DNA of 64,000 bases, taken from the NCBI RefSeq assembly GCF_002875705.1, contig NZ_MCZZ01000128.1, forward strand, positions 25,079-89,078. Direction: 5' to 3'. Source of the DNA: Vibrio sp. 10N.261.45.E2 (GTDB taxonomy: Bacteria > Pseudomonadota > Gammaproteobacteria > Enterobacterales > Vibrionaceae). The notes beneath the pieces are model-generated. The model was not told the DNA's origin and made no database searches. It was given only the letters and a program-made list of their open reading frames with translations. Below are positions 34,791-43,934 of the stretch, one piece after another. A program made the translations under genes and the position numbers. Each line of letters starts with the position of its first letter. The first letter of the stretch is position 1.

Positions 34791-37244
34791 TTAACGGTTA
34801 ACCGCTTCAAGTTTCCAGATGTTGTTCACGTAGTCGCGGATAGAGCGGTCTGATGTGAACTTACCAACCAATGCGGTGTTAAGAATCGCTTTCTTAGCCC
34901 AACCTGCTTGGTCTTTGTATTGCGTACCCATGTCTTCGTGCGCTTTCACGTAAGAGGCAAAGTCAGCAAGACATAGGTAAGGGTCACCACCGTCTAGCAG
35001 GCTATCAAACGTTGCACGTAGAAGACCTGGTTGACCTGGAGTGAACTCATCGCCAGTCAGTAGGTCTAGAGATGCTTTCAGTAGTGGGTCTGCATTGTAG
35101 TAGTCGTATGGGTTGTAGCCCTGAGCTTTCAGCGCTTGAACACCATCAACGTCTAGGCCGAAGATGTAGATGTTTTCATCGCCAACTTCTTCACGAATCT
35201 CAACGTTTGCACCATCCATCGTACCGATAGTTAGCGCGCCGTTTAGAGCCATCTTCATGTTACCCGTACCAGATGCTTCTTTACCCGCTAGCGAGATTTG
35301 TTGAGAAACGTCTGCTGCAGGGATGATGATTTCAGCCATGCTTACACGGTAGTCAGGAATGAATACCACTTTCAGTTTGTTACCGATGCGAGGATCGTTG
35401 TTGATCTTCTCTGCAATCTTGTTAACCGCGAAGATGATCTCTTTCGCTAGGTGGTAACCCGGTGCTGCTTTCGCTGCGAAGAAACATACGCGTGGCTCAC
35501 ACTCGAAACCAGGTTCGTTAAGAATACGGTGGTACAGAGATAGAATGTGTAGCAAATCTAAGTGCTGACGCTTGTATTCGTGTAGACGCTTGATTTGAAC
35601 GTCGAAGATAGCGTTAGTATCTAGCTCGATACCCATGTTCTCTTGAACCCAATCAGCTAGGCGCTGTTTGTTTTCTTTCTTAACAGCCATGAATTCTTTT
35701 TGGAATTTCGCGTCTGTTGCAAACTTAGCGATGCCTTCTAACTGCTCAAGTTTTGCAGGCCACTCAGTGCCGATCTTGCCAGTAATTAGCGTAGATAGAC
35801 CTGGGTTACAGAACTTCAACCAACGACGTGGCGTGATGCCGTTCGTTACGTTAGTCAGTTTACCTGGGAAGATTTCGTTGAACTCAGGGAACAGATCTTT
35901 CTTAACCAGTTGTGAATGAAGTGCAGCTACACCGTTTACTTTGTAAGAACCAATCACACATAGGTTTGCCATGCGAACCATGCGGTGGAAACCTTCTTGG
36001 ATGATAGAAAGCTTCGCTTGTTTCTCACCATCACCAGGCCACATCTTGCGAACTTCTTGCATGAAGCGGTGGTTGATTTCAAAGATGATTTCCATGTGAC
36101 GTGGAAGAAGACGGTTGATCAGTGATTCAGACCAAGTCTCTAGCGCTTCTGGAAGTAGTGTGTGGTTCGTGTAAGCGAACGTGTGAGCACTGATTTCCCA
36201 TGCTTGATCCCAAGATAGACCTTTCTCGTCAATCAGGATGCGCATAAGCTCAGGAATTGCGATTGTTGGGTGCGTATCGTTAAGCTGAATCGTTTCTTGC
36301 TTAGGCAGATCTTCTAGAGAGAAACCTGCTGCTTCGTGACGACGTAGGATATCGCGAACAGATGCTGCTGAGTGGAAGTACTGCTGCATTAGACGCAGAG
36401 TCTTACCTTTCTCGTGGTTGTCGTTCGGGTAAAGTACTTTAGTGATGTTACCAGCATCGATTAGCGAGTGTTGCGCTTCGAAGTAATCACCGTTGTTAAA
36501 GCTTGCTAGTGAGAATGGTGCAATTGCCTGACATTCCCAAAGACGCAGTGGGTAAACCGTGTTTGACTCGTAACCCACGATAGGTAGATCCCAAGGCATT
36601 GCTTTTACTTCCATACCTGGAACCCAAGTACGTACTTCTTTACCGTCAATGAATTCAACTTCTACATGACCGTAAAAACCAATGTGCTGTGCTAGCTCTG
36701 GACGAGCTACTTCCCATGGGTAACCTTCAACACCGCGCCATGCGTCAGGTGCTTCTTGTTGGCGACCGTCTTGGAAAGACTGTTTGAATAGACCGTATTC
36801 ATAGTGAAGACCGTAGCCTACTGTTGGGTATTCTTGAGCAGCACAAGAGTCCATGAAACAAGCAGCTAGACGACCAAGACCACCATTACCTAGTGATGGG
36901 TCGCGTTCTTCTTCTAGAAGGTCAGTCAGATTTTGACCTAGCTCTTCCATTGCATGAGTGATCTGTTCGTACAGACCCATGCTGATTAAGTTGTTACCAG
37001 TAAGACGTCCAATCAAGAATTCTAACGATAGGTAGTTAACGCTCTTCGCATTTTTGATTTTTTCATCATTTTCAGTTTCTAGCAGATCAAATGTTGTTAG
37101 TTCAGCTAGTGCACGACCCATTGCTAGGTACCATGCGCGGCTATCTGCATTTTCTATTGTAGTTGCGTAGGTTGCAGAAAGGTGCTTCTTAACGCTTTCT
37201 TGGAACGACACTTTATCGAAAGTTTTTTGCTGAGTTGGTTTCAT
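34791..37244 (-). CDS. malP: Maltodextrin phosphorylase MalP
   Basis: 817 aa, GT35 phosphorylase. Hallmarks include LGNGGLGRLAACFMDS (about 116-131), the pyridoxal-phosphate lysine in GTGNMKMALNGALTIGTMDGANVE (about 645 onward; Lys in NMKMA) and EYKRQ. Phosphorolyses maltodextrin to glucose-1-phosphate. Position beside malQ and divergent from malT supports MalP rather than GlgP, though one enzyme may serve both roles in Vibrio. The upstream gap carries CRP and MalT-box candidates. Strong codon bias suggests high expression. Confidence 0.95.
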   Translation of the reverse strand: MKPTQQKTFDKVSFQESVKKHLSATYATTIENADSRAWYLAMGRALAELTTFDLLETENDEKIKNAKSVNYLSLEFLIGRLTGNNLISMGLYEQITHAMEELGQNLTDLLEEERDPSLGNGGLGRLAACFMDSCAAQEYPTVGYGLHYEYGLFKQSFQDGRQQEAPDAWRGVEGYPWEVARPELAQHIGFYGHVEVEFIDGKEVRTWVPGMEVKAMPWDLPIVGYESNTVYPLRLWECQAIAPFSLASFNNGDYFEAQHSLIDAGNITKVLYPNDNHEKGKTLRLMQQYFHSAASVRDILRRHEAAGFSLEDLPKQETIQLNDTHPTIAIPELMRILIDEKGLSWDQAWEISAHTFAYTNHTLLPEALETWSESLINRLLPRHMEIIFEINHRFMQEVRKMWPGDGEKQAKLSIIQEGFHRMVRMANLCVIGSYKVNGVAALHSQLVKKDLFPEFNEIFPGKLTNVTNGITPRRWLKFCNPGLSTLITGKIGTEWPAKLEQLEGIAKFATDAKFQKEFMAVKKENKQRLADWVQENMGIELDTNAIFDVQIKRLHEYKRQHLDLLHILSLYHRILNEPGFECEPRVCFFAAKAAPGYHLAKEIIFAVNKIAEKINNDPRIGNKLKVVFIPDYRVSMAEIIIPAADVSQQISLAGKEASGTGNMKMALNGALTIGTMDGANVEIREEVGDENIYIFGLDVDGVQALKAQGYNPYDYYNADPLLKASLDLLTGDEFTPGQPGLLRATFDSLLDGGDPYLCLADFASYVKAHEDMGTQYKDQAGWAKKAILNTALVGKFTSDRSIRDYVNNIWKLEAVNR

Positions 37245-37315
37245 TTCAGAAATCTCGCTTTTAATAGTTCTAATTCATCTGTGACATATCGTGCATGGTC
37301 ACCAATAAGTAAACA

Positions 37316-37321
37316 TCCTCC
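37316..37321 (-). promoter_or_regulatory. MalT-box core upstream of malP
   Basis: GGAGGA on the minus strand within GCGGGAGGATG, matching the MalT core GGAKGA, about 75 bases before malP. GGGAGGG and GGAGTA variants lie on + at about 37332-37354, suggesting a multi-site MalT promoter. Confidence 0.5.
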
Positions 37322-37422
37322 CGCTAACGCAACTGACTAGGAGTAGATGGGAGGGCGTAGGGGGCGTACCGACATAGGGTTAGTGATCTGACTCTCATGT
37401 TCTGACTTCGAACAAAAACTTG

Positions 37423-37440
37423 GAGTGACTAAGATCACAA
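37423..37440. promoter_or_regulatory. CRP site between malP and malT
   Basis: AGTGA-CTAAGA-TCACA (37424-37439) is one mismatch from the CRP core TGTGA-N6-TCACA. Catabolite control of maltose genes by CRP is established, and this is the best match in the divergent region. Confidence 0.65.
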
Positions 37441-37569
37441 GCTCCCGTTCGATAACTTACCTTCAATTGATGTGACTTTTATTTAAGCGGATTAAAGTCA
37501 TTGTCAAATCTGACATTCAGATCACGAAAATATTTTCCAACTCTCATCTTTTGCATAGATTTCCGTGTG

Positions 37570-37590
37570 GAAATGAACAATGTCACATTC
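37570..37590. promoter_or_regulatory. Second CRP-like site, nearer malT
   Basis: AATGA-ACAATG-TCACA (37572-37587): one good half-site and one weaker. About 230 bases before the malT start. Confidence 0.4.
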
Positions 37591-37671
37591 AAAAACCAAC
37601 CCGTAACGTGAGCAAAGTCGCAAATAAAGGGCGTAGACATCCAAAAACATGCAGAAGCGCAAGGTTTCTGA

Positions 37672-37677
37672 GGAGGA
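37672..37677 (+). promoter_or_regulatory. MalT-box core on + strand upstream of malT
   Basis: GGAGGA within TGAGGAGGATCAT, matching the MalT core GGAKGA. Lies about 135 bases before malT. It might act for malP from a distance or be a chance purine run. Confidence 0.35.
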
Positions 37678-37811
37678 TCATAGTCGGTATCGTTTGGCTT
37701 CACGTAATATGAGTAAAGACTTAAGTAATTAGGCTAATGTCTTTGAACCGTACTCAACGATAGATTGAGATAATTCAGAACATAGCCACGGAATAGGTGA
37801 AAAACTTCGAC

Positions 37812-40520
37812 ATGTGGATCCCATCGAAACTGACTCGTCCCGGCCGCTTACATAATGCAATCCTACGACCTAGGGTGCTCGATCTGCTTCAAAATGCAGA
37901 TTGCTATAAGCTCGTGTTATTCCGCTCTCCAGCGGGCTACGGTAAAACCACCATGGCTGCACAATGGTTAGTAGATAAACCCAATGTGGGTTGGTACAGC
38001 ATTGATGATAGTGACAATGATGCCTTCCGCTTTATCAACTACCTACTTCAATCACTTAATAAAGCGACTCAAAATGCCTGTCCAAACGCCCAAAAACTGG
38101 CAGAAAAGCGACAATTTTCATCGTTGCATTCTTTATTGAGCGAAGTATTTGCCGAGATGTCTGAATTCCATCACGAATGTTTTCTCGTGTTGGATGACTA
38201 TCATTTGGTCAACAATGACGACATCCACGAAGCAATGCGCTTCTTCCTCAAACACATGCCTGACAACCTAACGCTGGTTGTTACCAGTCGTGGTACGCCA
38301 CCACTTGGGACAGCAAACCTGCGTGTTCGTGACTTAATGATCGAATTAGGCAATGATTCGTTAGCGTTTGATACCGAAGAAACCACACGCTTTTTCAACC
38401 AACGTGTTGCCGATGGCATTGATGACACGACGGCAGATAGCATTTGTAACTATGTAGAGGGTTGGCCTTCTGCACTGCAACTTATCGCGCTACAAGCACA
38501 ACACCAAAAACGTACCCTTGCACAGTCTGCAGAATCGTTCTCTCACTTTAACCATGCCCACCTTTGGGACTACTTGGTTGAAGAGGTATTCGATCTGTTA
38601 GATAAAGAAACCCGACAGTTCTTGATGCAATGTTCTGTACTTGATCACTTCAACGATGAGCTTGTTTGCGCACTTACACAGCGTGAAGATGCACTCGGTA
38701 TGATCGAGTCACTCAACCGTTTTGGGTTGTTCATCTATCCGCTTGAGGGCGAGAAAAACTGGTATCGCTTCCACAACCTGTTTGGTGAATTCCTAGCACA
38801 TGAGCGTCAAGCTCGAATCCCTCAACAGGAAGCTGAGCTACATCGAAGTGCGGCAAAAGCGTGGATCAAACAAAATACGCCACACCAAGCACTGCGACAC
38901 GCGCAACGCGCTGAAGATCCAGAACTGATCATTCAAATCCTGACTGAACACGGTTGGCCGATGTTCAACCAAGGTGAGTTGTCATCACTAGAGATGGCGA
39001 TCAAGCAACTGACCACCGACCAACTTTACAGTGAGCCTAAGTTGTCTATGTTGCGTGCTTGGCTTGCACAAAGTCAGCACCGTTATGATCAAGTCGGTAC
39101 ATTGTTGGAGGAAGCTGAGACTCAATATCAAGCTCGAAACATTGAACTCGATACTCAGCAGCAAGGTCAATACAACGCCTTGCGCGCCCAAGTTGCCATC
39201 AACAGCAATGAACCTGAGAAAGCATTGGAATTGGCTGAGCTTTCGTTGAGTCAGTTGAACACCACCGTTTATCGTAGCCGCATTGTCGCAACCTCGGTTG
39301 TTGGCGAAGTGAATCACGTAATGGGTAACCTAAGCCGTGCGCTACCGATGATGCAGCAAACAGAAAAACTGGCACGCCAGTATCAGGTTTACCATCAAGC
39401 ACTGTGGGCAATTCTGCAACAGAGCGAAATCCTGATTGCTCAAGGCTATGTTCAAGCTGCATTTGAGCTACAAGACAGCGCCTTCAAGTTGATTGAAGAG
39501 CACCAGCTGCAATATGTACCTCTGCATGAATTTTTGCTTCGTGTTCGAGCTCAGATCTTTTGGTGTTGGAACCGACTAGATGAAGCGGAAGAGTGTTGCT
39601 ACAAGGGCTTAGATATCCTTGGTCATCACTCTCCGAGCAAACACCTTCACAGCTACTCAATGTTGGCTCGTATTTCACTAAGCCGCGGCGAGATTGATAA
39701 AGCGTCGAAGTTTATCGACCAGATACAGCACCTGTTGCGTCAATCAACTTACCACGTGGATTGGACAGCGAACGCTTCCCTTTCTTTGATTCTTTTCTGG
39801 CAAGTAAAAGGCGATAAAGAGGCGATACGTGATTGGTTGAGTGTGGCTGTTCGACCTGAATCGGCAAGCAACCACTTCTGCCAACTTCAGTGGCGCAACA
39901 TCGTTCGTGCTCACATCATCTTAGAGCAATACGAAGAAGCCGAAGAAGCACTGACTTTCCTCAAGAGTGAGGCTCAGCGTTCACACCTGATTACAGATAC
40001 CAACCGCAACTTGATCGTCGAAGCAGTGCTACGTACACAAATTAACGATGAAGACAGCGCACGCGTGCTACTTGAAGAAGCGCTTCATATGACTAACCAA
40101 ACGGGTATGGTCGGTAACTTCTTGGTCGACGGTGGAACTATCGGGCATATCTTGGATAAGTTGAGCAACAAGCCAGGCTTGGGTGATTTAGAACGCCATC
40201 GTGCTCAACAAATCATGAAAGATATCTCCACAACCCAACGCAGCCGTTCAGTTCACTTCGATGAAGACTTTGTTGAGAACTTGGTTAATCACCCGAACAT
40301 TCCTGAGCTTGTTCGCACCAGCCCACTCACTCAGCGTGAATGGCAAGTACTTGGTCTGATCTATTCTGGATTCAGTAATGAGCAGATCGCTCAAGAACTT
40401 GATGTAGCGGGTACCACTATCAAGACTCACATCCGTAACCTTTACCAAAAGCTCAACATTGCTAACCGTAAAGAAGCAATCAGCACGGCGGAGAACTTGC
40501 TGCAGTTGATGGGATACTAA
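37812..40520 (+). CDS. malT: Maltose regulon transcriptional activator MalT
   Basis: 902 aa (E. coli 901) from ATG 37812; the GTG at 37797 would add five residues not shared with the family, which starts M-x-I-P-S-K-L. STAND/LuxR-family architecture: NOD ATPase with Walker [10 protein letters not shown] at residues 39-47 and Walker B VLDDYH near 130, then helical SUPR repeats (about 440-800), and a C-terminal LuxR helix-turn-helix ([20 protein letters not shown], about 835-895). Activated by ATP and maltotriose, it multimerises on GGAKGA boxes. Likely targets here: malPQ, lamB-malM and glgX. Divergent from malP. Confidence 0.97.
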   Translation: MWIPSKLTRPGRLHNAILRPRVLDLLQNADCYKLVLFRSPAGYGKTTMAAQWLVDKPNVGWYSIDDSDNDAFRFINYLLQSLNKATQNACPNAQKLAEKRQFSSLHSLLSEVFAEMSEFHHECFLVLDDYHLVNNDDIHEAMRFFLKHMPDNLTLVVTSRGTPPLGTANLRVRDLMIELGNDSLAFDTEETTRFFNQRVADGIDDTTADSICNYVEGWPSALQLIALQAQHQKRTLAQSAESFSHFNHAHLWDYLVEEVFDLLDKETRQFLMQCSVLDHFNDELVCALTQREDALGMIESLNRFGLFIYPLEGEKNWYRFHNLFGEFLAHERQARIPQQEAELHRSAAKAWIKQNTPHQALRHAQRAEDPELIIQILTEHGWPMFNQGELSSLEMAIKQLTTDQLYSEPKLSMLRAWLAQSQHRYDQVGTLLEEAETQYQARNIELDTQQQGQYNALRAQVAINSNEPEKALELAELSLSQLNTTVYRSRIVATSVVGEVNHVMGNLSRALPMMQQTEKLARQYQVYHQALWAILQQSEILIAQGYVQAAFELQDSAFKLIEEHQLQYVPLHEFLLRVRAQIFWCWNRLDEAEECCYKGLDILGHHSPSKHLHSYSMLARISLSRGEIDKASKFIDQIQHLLRQSTYHVDWTANASLSLILFWQVKGDKEAIRDWLSVAVRPESASNHFCQLQWRNIVRAHIILEQYEEAEEALTFLKSEAQRSHLITDTNRNLIVEAVLRTQINDEDSARVLLEEALHMTNQTGMVGNFLVDGGTIGHILDKLSNKPGLGDLERHRAQQIMKDISTTQRSRSVHFDEDFVENLVNHPNIPELVRTSPLTQREWQVLGLIYSGFSNEQIAQELDVAGTTIKTHIRNLYQKLNIANRKEAISTAENLLQLMGY

Positions 40521-40547
40521 AACGAATTCGAGATTCGAGAAAACATA

Positions 40548-40579
40548 AGCTAGTCACCTATGGTGGCTGGCTTTTTTTT
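40548..40579 (+). terminator. Terminator of malT
   Basis: AGCTAGTCACC / GGTGGCTGGCT hairpin (two G-U pairs) followed by T8. Confidence 0.88.
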
Positions 40580-40640
40580 CGCCTGGAGAATGGAGAATGG
40601 GGAGTAACCGATAAAAGCGAGATATAGCCAAACGACAGGC

Positions 40641-40751
40641 AAAAAAATAGCCAACCGCAATAATCGCGATTGGCTCTATATATTTGTGAACAAATCATAA
40701 GTTCACTAACAACGTCAGTTGGCTAGGTGACCCTCGGCTTAAGAAGGGTCA
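40641..40751 (-). ncRNA. qrr: Qrr quorum-regulatory sRNA
   Basis: About 111 nt on the minus strand, in the malT-popT gap. The predicted 5' end (40751) starts TGACCC, which pairs with GGGTCA (40733-40728) to form stem-loop 1. The next 25 bases (40726-40702; core CTAGCCAACTGACG then TTGTTAGTGAA) match the invariant target-pairing region of Vibrio Qrr RNAs. The RNA ends in a terminator: 10-bp stem AGCCAATCGC (40675-40666) / GCGGTTGGCT (40658-40649) with one mismatch, then a T-run at 40648-40641. Qrr RNAs act with Hfq on luxR/hapR-type, aphA, luxO and luxM mRNAs at low cell density. A sigma-54 promoter and two LuxO boxes precede it. Which Qrr number this is cannot be told from sequence alone. Confidence 0.95.
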
Positions 40752-40761
40752 ATGTATACAA

Positions 40762-40777
40762 TGCAGTTAGCGTGCCA
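40762..40777 (-). promoter_or_regulatory. Sigma-54 promoter of qrr
   Basis: On the minus strand TGGCACG-CTAA-CTGCA: GG at -24 and GC at -12 with exact spacing, placing the start 12 bases further on at 40751, the expected first base of Qrr. Confidence 0.92.
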
Positions 40778-40838
40778 ACTTTTATTCGACGTTTTATAAG
40801 CCCTGCATCGCATAAAAACCATGAATCTATCATGCGAA

Positions 40839-40864
40839 TTGCAAAGTGCATTTGCATAATGCAA
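40839..40864 (-). promoter_or_regulatory. Two tandem LuxO boxes upstream of qrr
   Basis: TTGCATAATGCAA (40852-40864) is a perfect TTGCA-N3-TGCAA dyad matching the LuxO consensus TTGCAWWWTGCAA; TTGCAAAGTGCAT (40839-40851) abuts it with two deviations. They lie 88-113 bases upstream of the sigma-54 start, the usual enhancer distance. LuxO-P binds here at low cell density to switch on qrr. Confidence 0.88.
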
Positions 40865-41077
40865 CCAAGATGCAATATTGATAAGAGATCAGTTTCATCG
40901 CTGCTCTTAATGATAAATTACTAAGTGGTTGTAATTTAAATGTTAAGCAAATATTCACTTCAACTTATTGCCTTACAATTAATGGAGTAATAAAAGCCCT
41001 TCCTCAAAAGCATATTCATACTTTTTTTACACTAAAGTTTGTATACTGCACAAAATCATCCTCAACTCTATGAAGCA

Positions 41078-41998
41078 ATGAACTACTTAAGTACTTTTTT
41101 CAAAGGCATGGCAATGGGCGCAGCCGACGTTGTTCCTGGCGTGTCGGGCGGAACCATCGCATTCATCACTGGTATCTACGATACACTACTAGAAAGCATT
41201 CGCAGAATTAACCCTAGCGTACTCGGCTTATGGAAACGCGAAGGCTTCAAGGCAGCATTTAACCATGTTAATGGTTTCTTCCTAATTTCACTGTTCGCAG
41301 GCGTATTCACCAGTATTGCGACATTCGCCAAACTGATTTCTTGGTTATTGGTCACCCACCCCGTTCCATTGTGGTCTTTCTTCTTTGGTCTGATCTTGGT
41401 GTCGGTTTTCCATATTCTTAAGCAAGTTGAGAAACGCGATATGATTCGATTCGTGTTTTTACTGCTTGGTGTTGCCTTCGCCTATAGCATTACTGTGCTC
41501 AAGCCACTGCAAATGGAGCCAACTAGCATCAACGTCTTGATTGCGGGTGCGATTGCTATCTGCGCGATGATTTTACCGGGTATCTCGGGTAGCTTCATTC
41601 TGCTATTGATTGGCATGTATGGCCCTGTTCTTGGTGCCGTTAAAGAATTTCAAATCGATGTGCTTGCCTTATTCCTTGGTGGCTGTGTGATCGGTCTACT
41701 GACTTTCTCGCACGTACTCTCTTGGCTATTGCGCTCATTCCGCGATTTCACATTAGTATTCTTAACCGGTTTGATGATCGGTACGCTACCTAAGATTTGG
41801 CCGTGGAAAGAGACCATCAGCTGGCGCACAAACTCAAAAGGTGAGCAAGTTCCTCTGATTCAAGAAAACCTTTCTCCGTTCGATTTTGAAGCTGTCACCT
41901 CTCAGCCTTCTCAGCTAGTCATGGCAATTGTGATGATGTTAGTTGCGATCGCCTTAGTTCTAGGGCTAGAAAAGTTTGCAGAGCGTAACGCTGACTAA
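41078..41998 (+). CDS. popT: DUF368 undecaprenyl-phosphate translocase PopT
   Basis: 306 aa from ATG 41078, the conserved family start (MNYLSTFFKGMAMGAAD); the frame opens at TTG 41039, also without a good ribosome site. Eight or so TM helices with two similar re-entrant motifs, VVPGVSGGT (about 18-26) and ILPGISGSF (about 165-173), implying an internal duplication. DUF368 proteins, including the V. cholerae chromosome II homologue, have been shown to recycle the C55-P lipid carrier across the inner membrane for cell-wall and polysaccharide synthesis, and matter at alkaline pH. Divergent from the qrr sRNA, with LuxO boxes in the shared region. Terminator at 42064. Confidence 0.88.
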   Translation: MNYLSTFFKGMAMGAADVVPGVSGGTIAFITGIYDTLLESIRRINPSVLGLWKREGFKAAFNHVNGFFLISLFAGVFTSIATFAKLISWLLVTHPVPLWSFFFGLILVSVFHILKQVEKRDMIRFVFLLLGVAFAYSITVLKPLQMEPTSINVLIAGAIAICAMILPGISGSFILLLIGMYGPVLGAVKEFQIDVLALFLGGCVIGLLTFSHVLSWLLRSFRDFTLVFLTGLMIGTLPKIWPWKETISWRTNSKGEQVPLIQENLSPFDFEAVTSQPSQLVMAIVMMLVAIALVLGLEKFAERNAD

Positions 41999-42063
41999 TC
42001 TGGAACATATTCAGAACGGATAGAACTTAGAAATACTCAGTTCACATCTCTATTAAAAACACA

Positions 42064-42091
42064 AAAGCGAAGCCAATGGCTTCGCTTTTTT
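42064..42091 (+). terminator. Terminator of popT
   Basis: AAAGCGAAGCC / GGCTTCGCTTT hairpin with an AAT loop and T6 tail. Confidence 0.9.
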
Positions 42092-42187
42092 AGTTCTACC
42101 ATACGCACAAAATTGCTTTTTGATACAAGCACGTATTGAGGGGTGTGATAACATCGCCGCTCTTATAAAATTAGATGAGTACACAAC

Positions 42188-42628
42188 ATGCACTCTGCAT
42201 TAAAGGTTGCTGCTCTTGGGCTCGCTCTCGTGGCAGGCTTTTATGGGCCGCAAACAATTAAACACTTTAAATCAGCGATGGAGCATACCTCTACTGACGT
42301 TAACTTAGACGATTACTGCATGCTTTCAACAATATCGTGTATGCAAAATGCGGTTGAGATGACACTCGATAGTGAGACGGCTCAGCCTCTAGTGCCAAGT
42401 AAAATCAAAGTAGTTTGGGAAGGCGCTGCCTCTAACACATTAATGTTGTCACTGACTGGTTTAGAGATGGAAATGGGCTCGGCACGTTTTCAATTAAAAA
42501 ATATTGGCGACAATACCTATGAAGGTGACGTAATTTTACCTGTGTGCACCATGGATGAAATGACTTGGCTTGGCGAACTCACCGATGGTATTGAAACCGT
42601 TAACCCTGCAATAAGGATGGCAAGATGA
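42188..42628 (+). CDS. Membrane-anchored protein of unknown function in a copper operon
   Basis: 146 aa. One N-terminal hydrophobic segment (about 5-20) that may be an uncleaved anchor, then a probable periplasmic domain with predicted beta structure. Three Cys are present (DYCMLSTISCMQN near 38-50 and LPVCTMDEMTW near 120), and it is Met-rich, which in this context suggests, without proving, metal binding. It overlaps the SCO gene by 4 bases (ATGA), so the products probably work together in copper delivery to cytochrome oxidase. I do not recognise a named family. Confidence 0.65.
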   Translation: MHSALKVAALGLALVAGFYGPQTIKHFKSAMEHTSTDVNLDDYCMLSTISCMQNAVEMTLDSETAQPLVPSKIKVVWEGAASNTLMLSLTGLEMEMGSARFQLKNIGDNTYEGDVILPVCTMDEMTWLGELTDGIETVNPAIRMAR

Positions 42629-43221
42629 GTAAGAATTGGTCGTTAGCATTAGTGGTAGCGTTTGTACTTGGTTTTGGTGTCAAAAGTTACCTTGATGGGC
42701 AAAACGAAGCTCAAGAACAACACGCAGCAAAACAAGAGTTATCTGCAACAACCCTTTTCGGTAAAGATAACCAACCAACGGAAATTTTTGACCAGACCGA
42801 TGACAGAATTCGTATCGTTTACTTTGGTTTCACACGTTGCCCAGATGTGTGCCCAACTTCTCTAGCGATGTTAGCCGGAGCACTTAACCAAATTTCTGAT
42901 GACGCAAAAGCCAAGATTCGCCCGATGTTTGTGTCGCTTGACCCTGAACGCGATGCAGCAGAAGCCTCGTACGAATACGCGCAATATTTCCACCCAATGA
43001 TGGAAGGATTAAGTGGCCCGTTAGATGTAACAACTAGGCTTGCGCATAACTACGGTGTTATTTTCAGAAAGACCGAACTTGAAGGTTCAGAGCTGGAATA
43101 CACCCTTGACCACAGCTCGTATTTTTATTTTTTAAAGCCCGACGGTACCTTAATTACTAAAGTGCCGCATACGTTAACGCCAGCGCCAATTGTTGAGGCC
43201 ATCAACCAATTGACGCAGTAA
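42625..43221 (+). CDS. SCO1/SenC-family copper chaperone
   Basis: 198 aa. N-terminal membrane anchor (about 5-22) followed by a thioredoxin fold. The copper site is complete: C-x3-C in TRCPDVCPTS (Cys72 and Cys76) and the distal His in LDHSSYFYFL near residue 165. SCO proteins load Cu into the CuA site of cytochrome c oxidase. Translationally coupled to the upstream 146-aa gene and followed 83 bases later by the PCuAC chaperone, a classical pairing. Confidence 0.92.
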   Translation: MSKNWSLALVVAFVLGFGVKSYLDGQNEAQEQHAAKQELSATTLFGKDNQPTEIFDQTDDRIRIVYFGFTRCPDVCPTSLAMLAGALNQISDDAKAKIRPMFVSLDPERDAAEASYEYAQYFHPMMEGLSGPLDVTTRLAHNYGVIFRKTELEGSELEYTLDHSSYFYFLKPDGTLITKVPHTLTPAPIVEAINQLTQ

Positions 43222-43304
43222 AACGTAAAAACAAAGAACTTAACCAATAAAGTTCAAACATAAAGTCAGGTCCCAGACCAAAACATACAAATAAGGACAA
43301 CAAC

Positions 43305-43763
43305 ATGAAGTTAAAAGCACTTGCTCTAGCAGGCTTATTGCTCACTCCTTTTGCTCACGCCAATAACGACATTATGGTTCATGACGCGTACGCTCGTGCA
43401 ACACCGCCTTCAGCCGTGAACAGCGCGGTATTCACAACTCTGATGAACCACAGCGATAAAGATCGCGCTATCGTTTCTGCAACAACACCTGCAGCAGGCA
43501 AGGTCGAGCTTCATGATGTTATCGTGGATGGCGACGTAATGAAGATGCGCCAAGTTCAAGAGATCACGATCCCTGCGAATGGTGAAGCGGTACTTAAACC
43601 AGGTAGCCTACACATCATGTTGTTCGACCTAAAAGATGGTCTAAAAGAAGGCGAGCAGATCGAGATGACATTGACCTTTGCTAACGGCGAAAAACAGACC
43701 TTTGAAGCGCCAGTTAAGAAAGTAATGAGCGGCATGAAAAAGATGAATCACGATCATCACTAA
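43305..43763 (+). CDS. Periplasmic copper chaperone PCu(A)C
   Basis: 152 aa with signal peptide (cleaved after about residue 19). The Cu(I) motif is perfect: Met47, His70-x10-Met81-x21-His103-x-Met105. An extra Met/His-rich tail (MSGMKKMNHDHH) could hold Cu(II). Works with SCO in CuA assembly. An AGGAC Shine-Dalgarno is near ATG 43305. Terminator at 43791 ends the copper module. Confidence 0.93.
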   Translation: MKLKALALAGLLLTPFAHANNDIMVHDAYARATPPSAVNSAVFTTLMNHSDKDRAIVSATTPAAGKVELHDVIVDGDVMKMRQVQEITIPANGEAVLKPGSLHIMLFDLKDGLKEGEQIEMTLTFANGEKQTFEAPVKKVMSGMKKMNHDHH

Positions 43764-43790
43764 TCGTATTCACAATCAATGAAATAAATT

Positions 43791-43826
43791 AAGCCACGAT
43801 GACTTCTCGCCACCGTGGCTTTTTGC
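43791..43826 (+). terminator. Terminator of the copper module
   Basis: AAGCCACG (43791-43798) / CGTGGCTT hairpin followed by a T-run. Confidence 0.8.
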
Positions 43827-43886
43827 TAAACTGAGCTCGCTTTTCATTCAAAGCCTGACCACATTAATAACCAAGGAGAATAGAAG

Positions 43887-43934
43887 ATGATTGTAATGAA
43901 CACACCAAAACTGGCAGTAAAAGTAACGCGCTAA
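43887..43934 (+). CDS. Possible 15-residue leader peptide ORF
   Basis: ATG 43887 to TAA 43934, encoding MIVMNTPKLAVKVTR, with a textbook AAGGAG 8 bases upstream. It sits alone between the copper-module terminator and rsgA, about 295 bases before rsgA. The strong ribosome site on so short a frame suggests a translated leader or microprotein, but composition gives no attenuation codon run. Only conservation could settle it. Confidence 0.4.
   Translation: MIVMNTPKLAVKVTR

Noticed and set aside
40580..40610. Short GGAGAAT direct repeat after the malT terminator
   Set aside because: Only two adjacent copies plus a partial one; too little to call a repeat element.
40727..40924. 65-codon plus-strand frame in the malT-popT gap
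   Set aside because: Lies antisense to the Qrr RNA and its LuxO boxes, which explain the sequence conservation better; no ribosome site.
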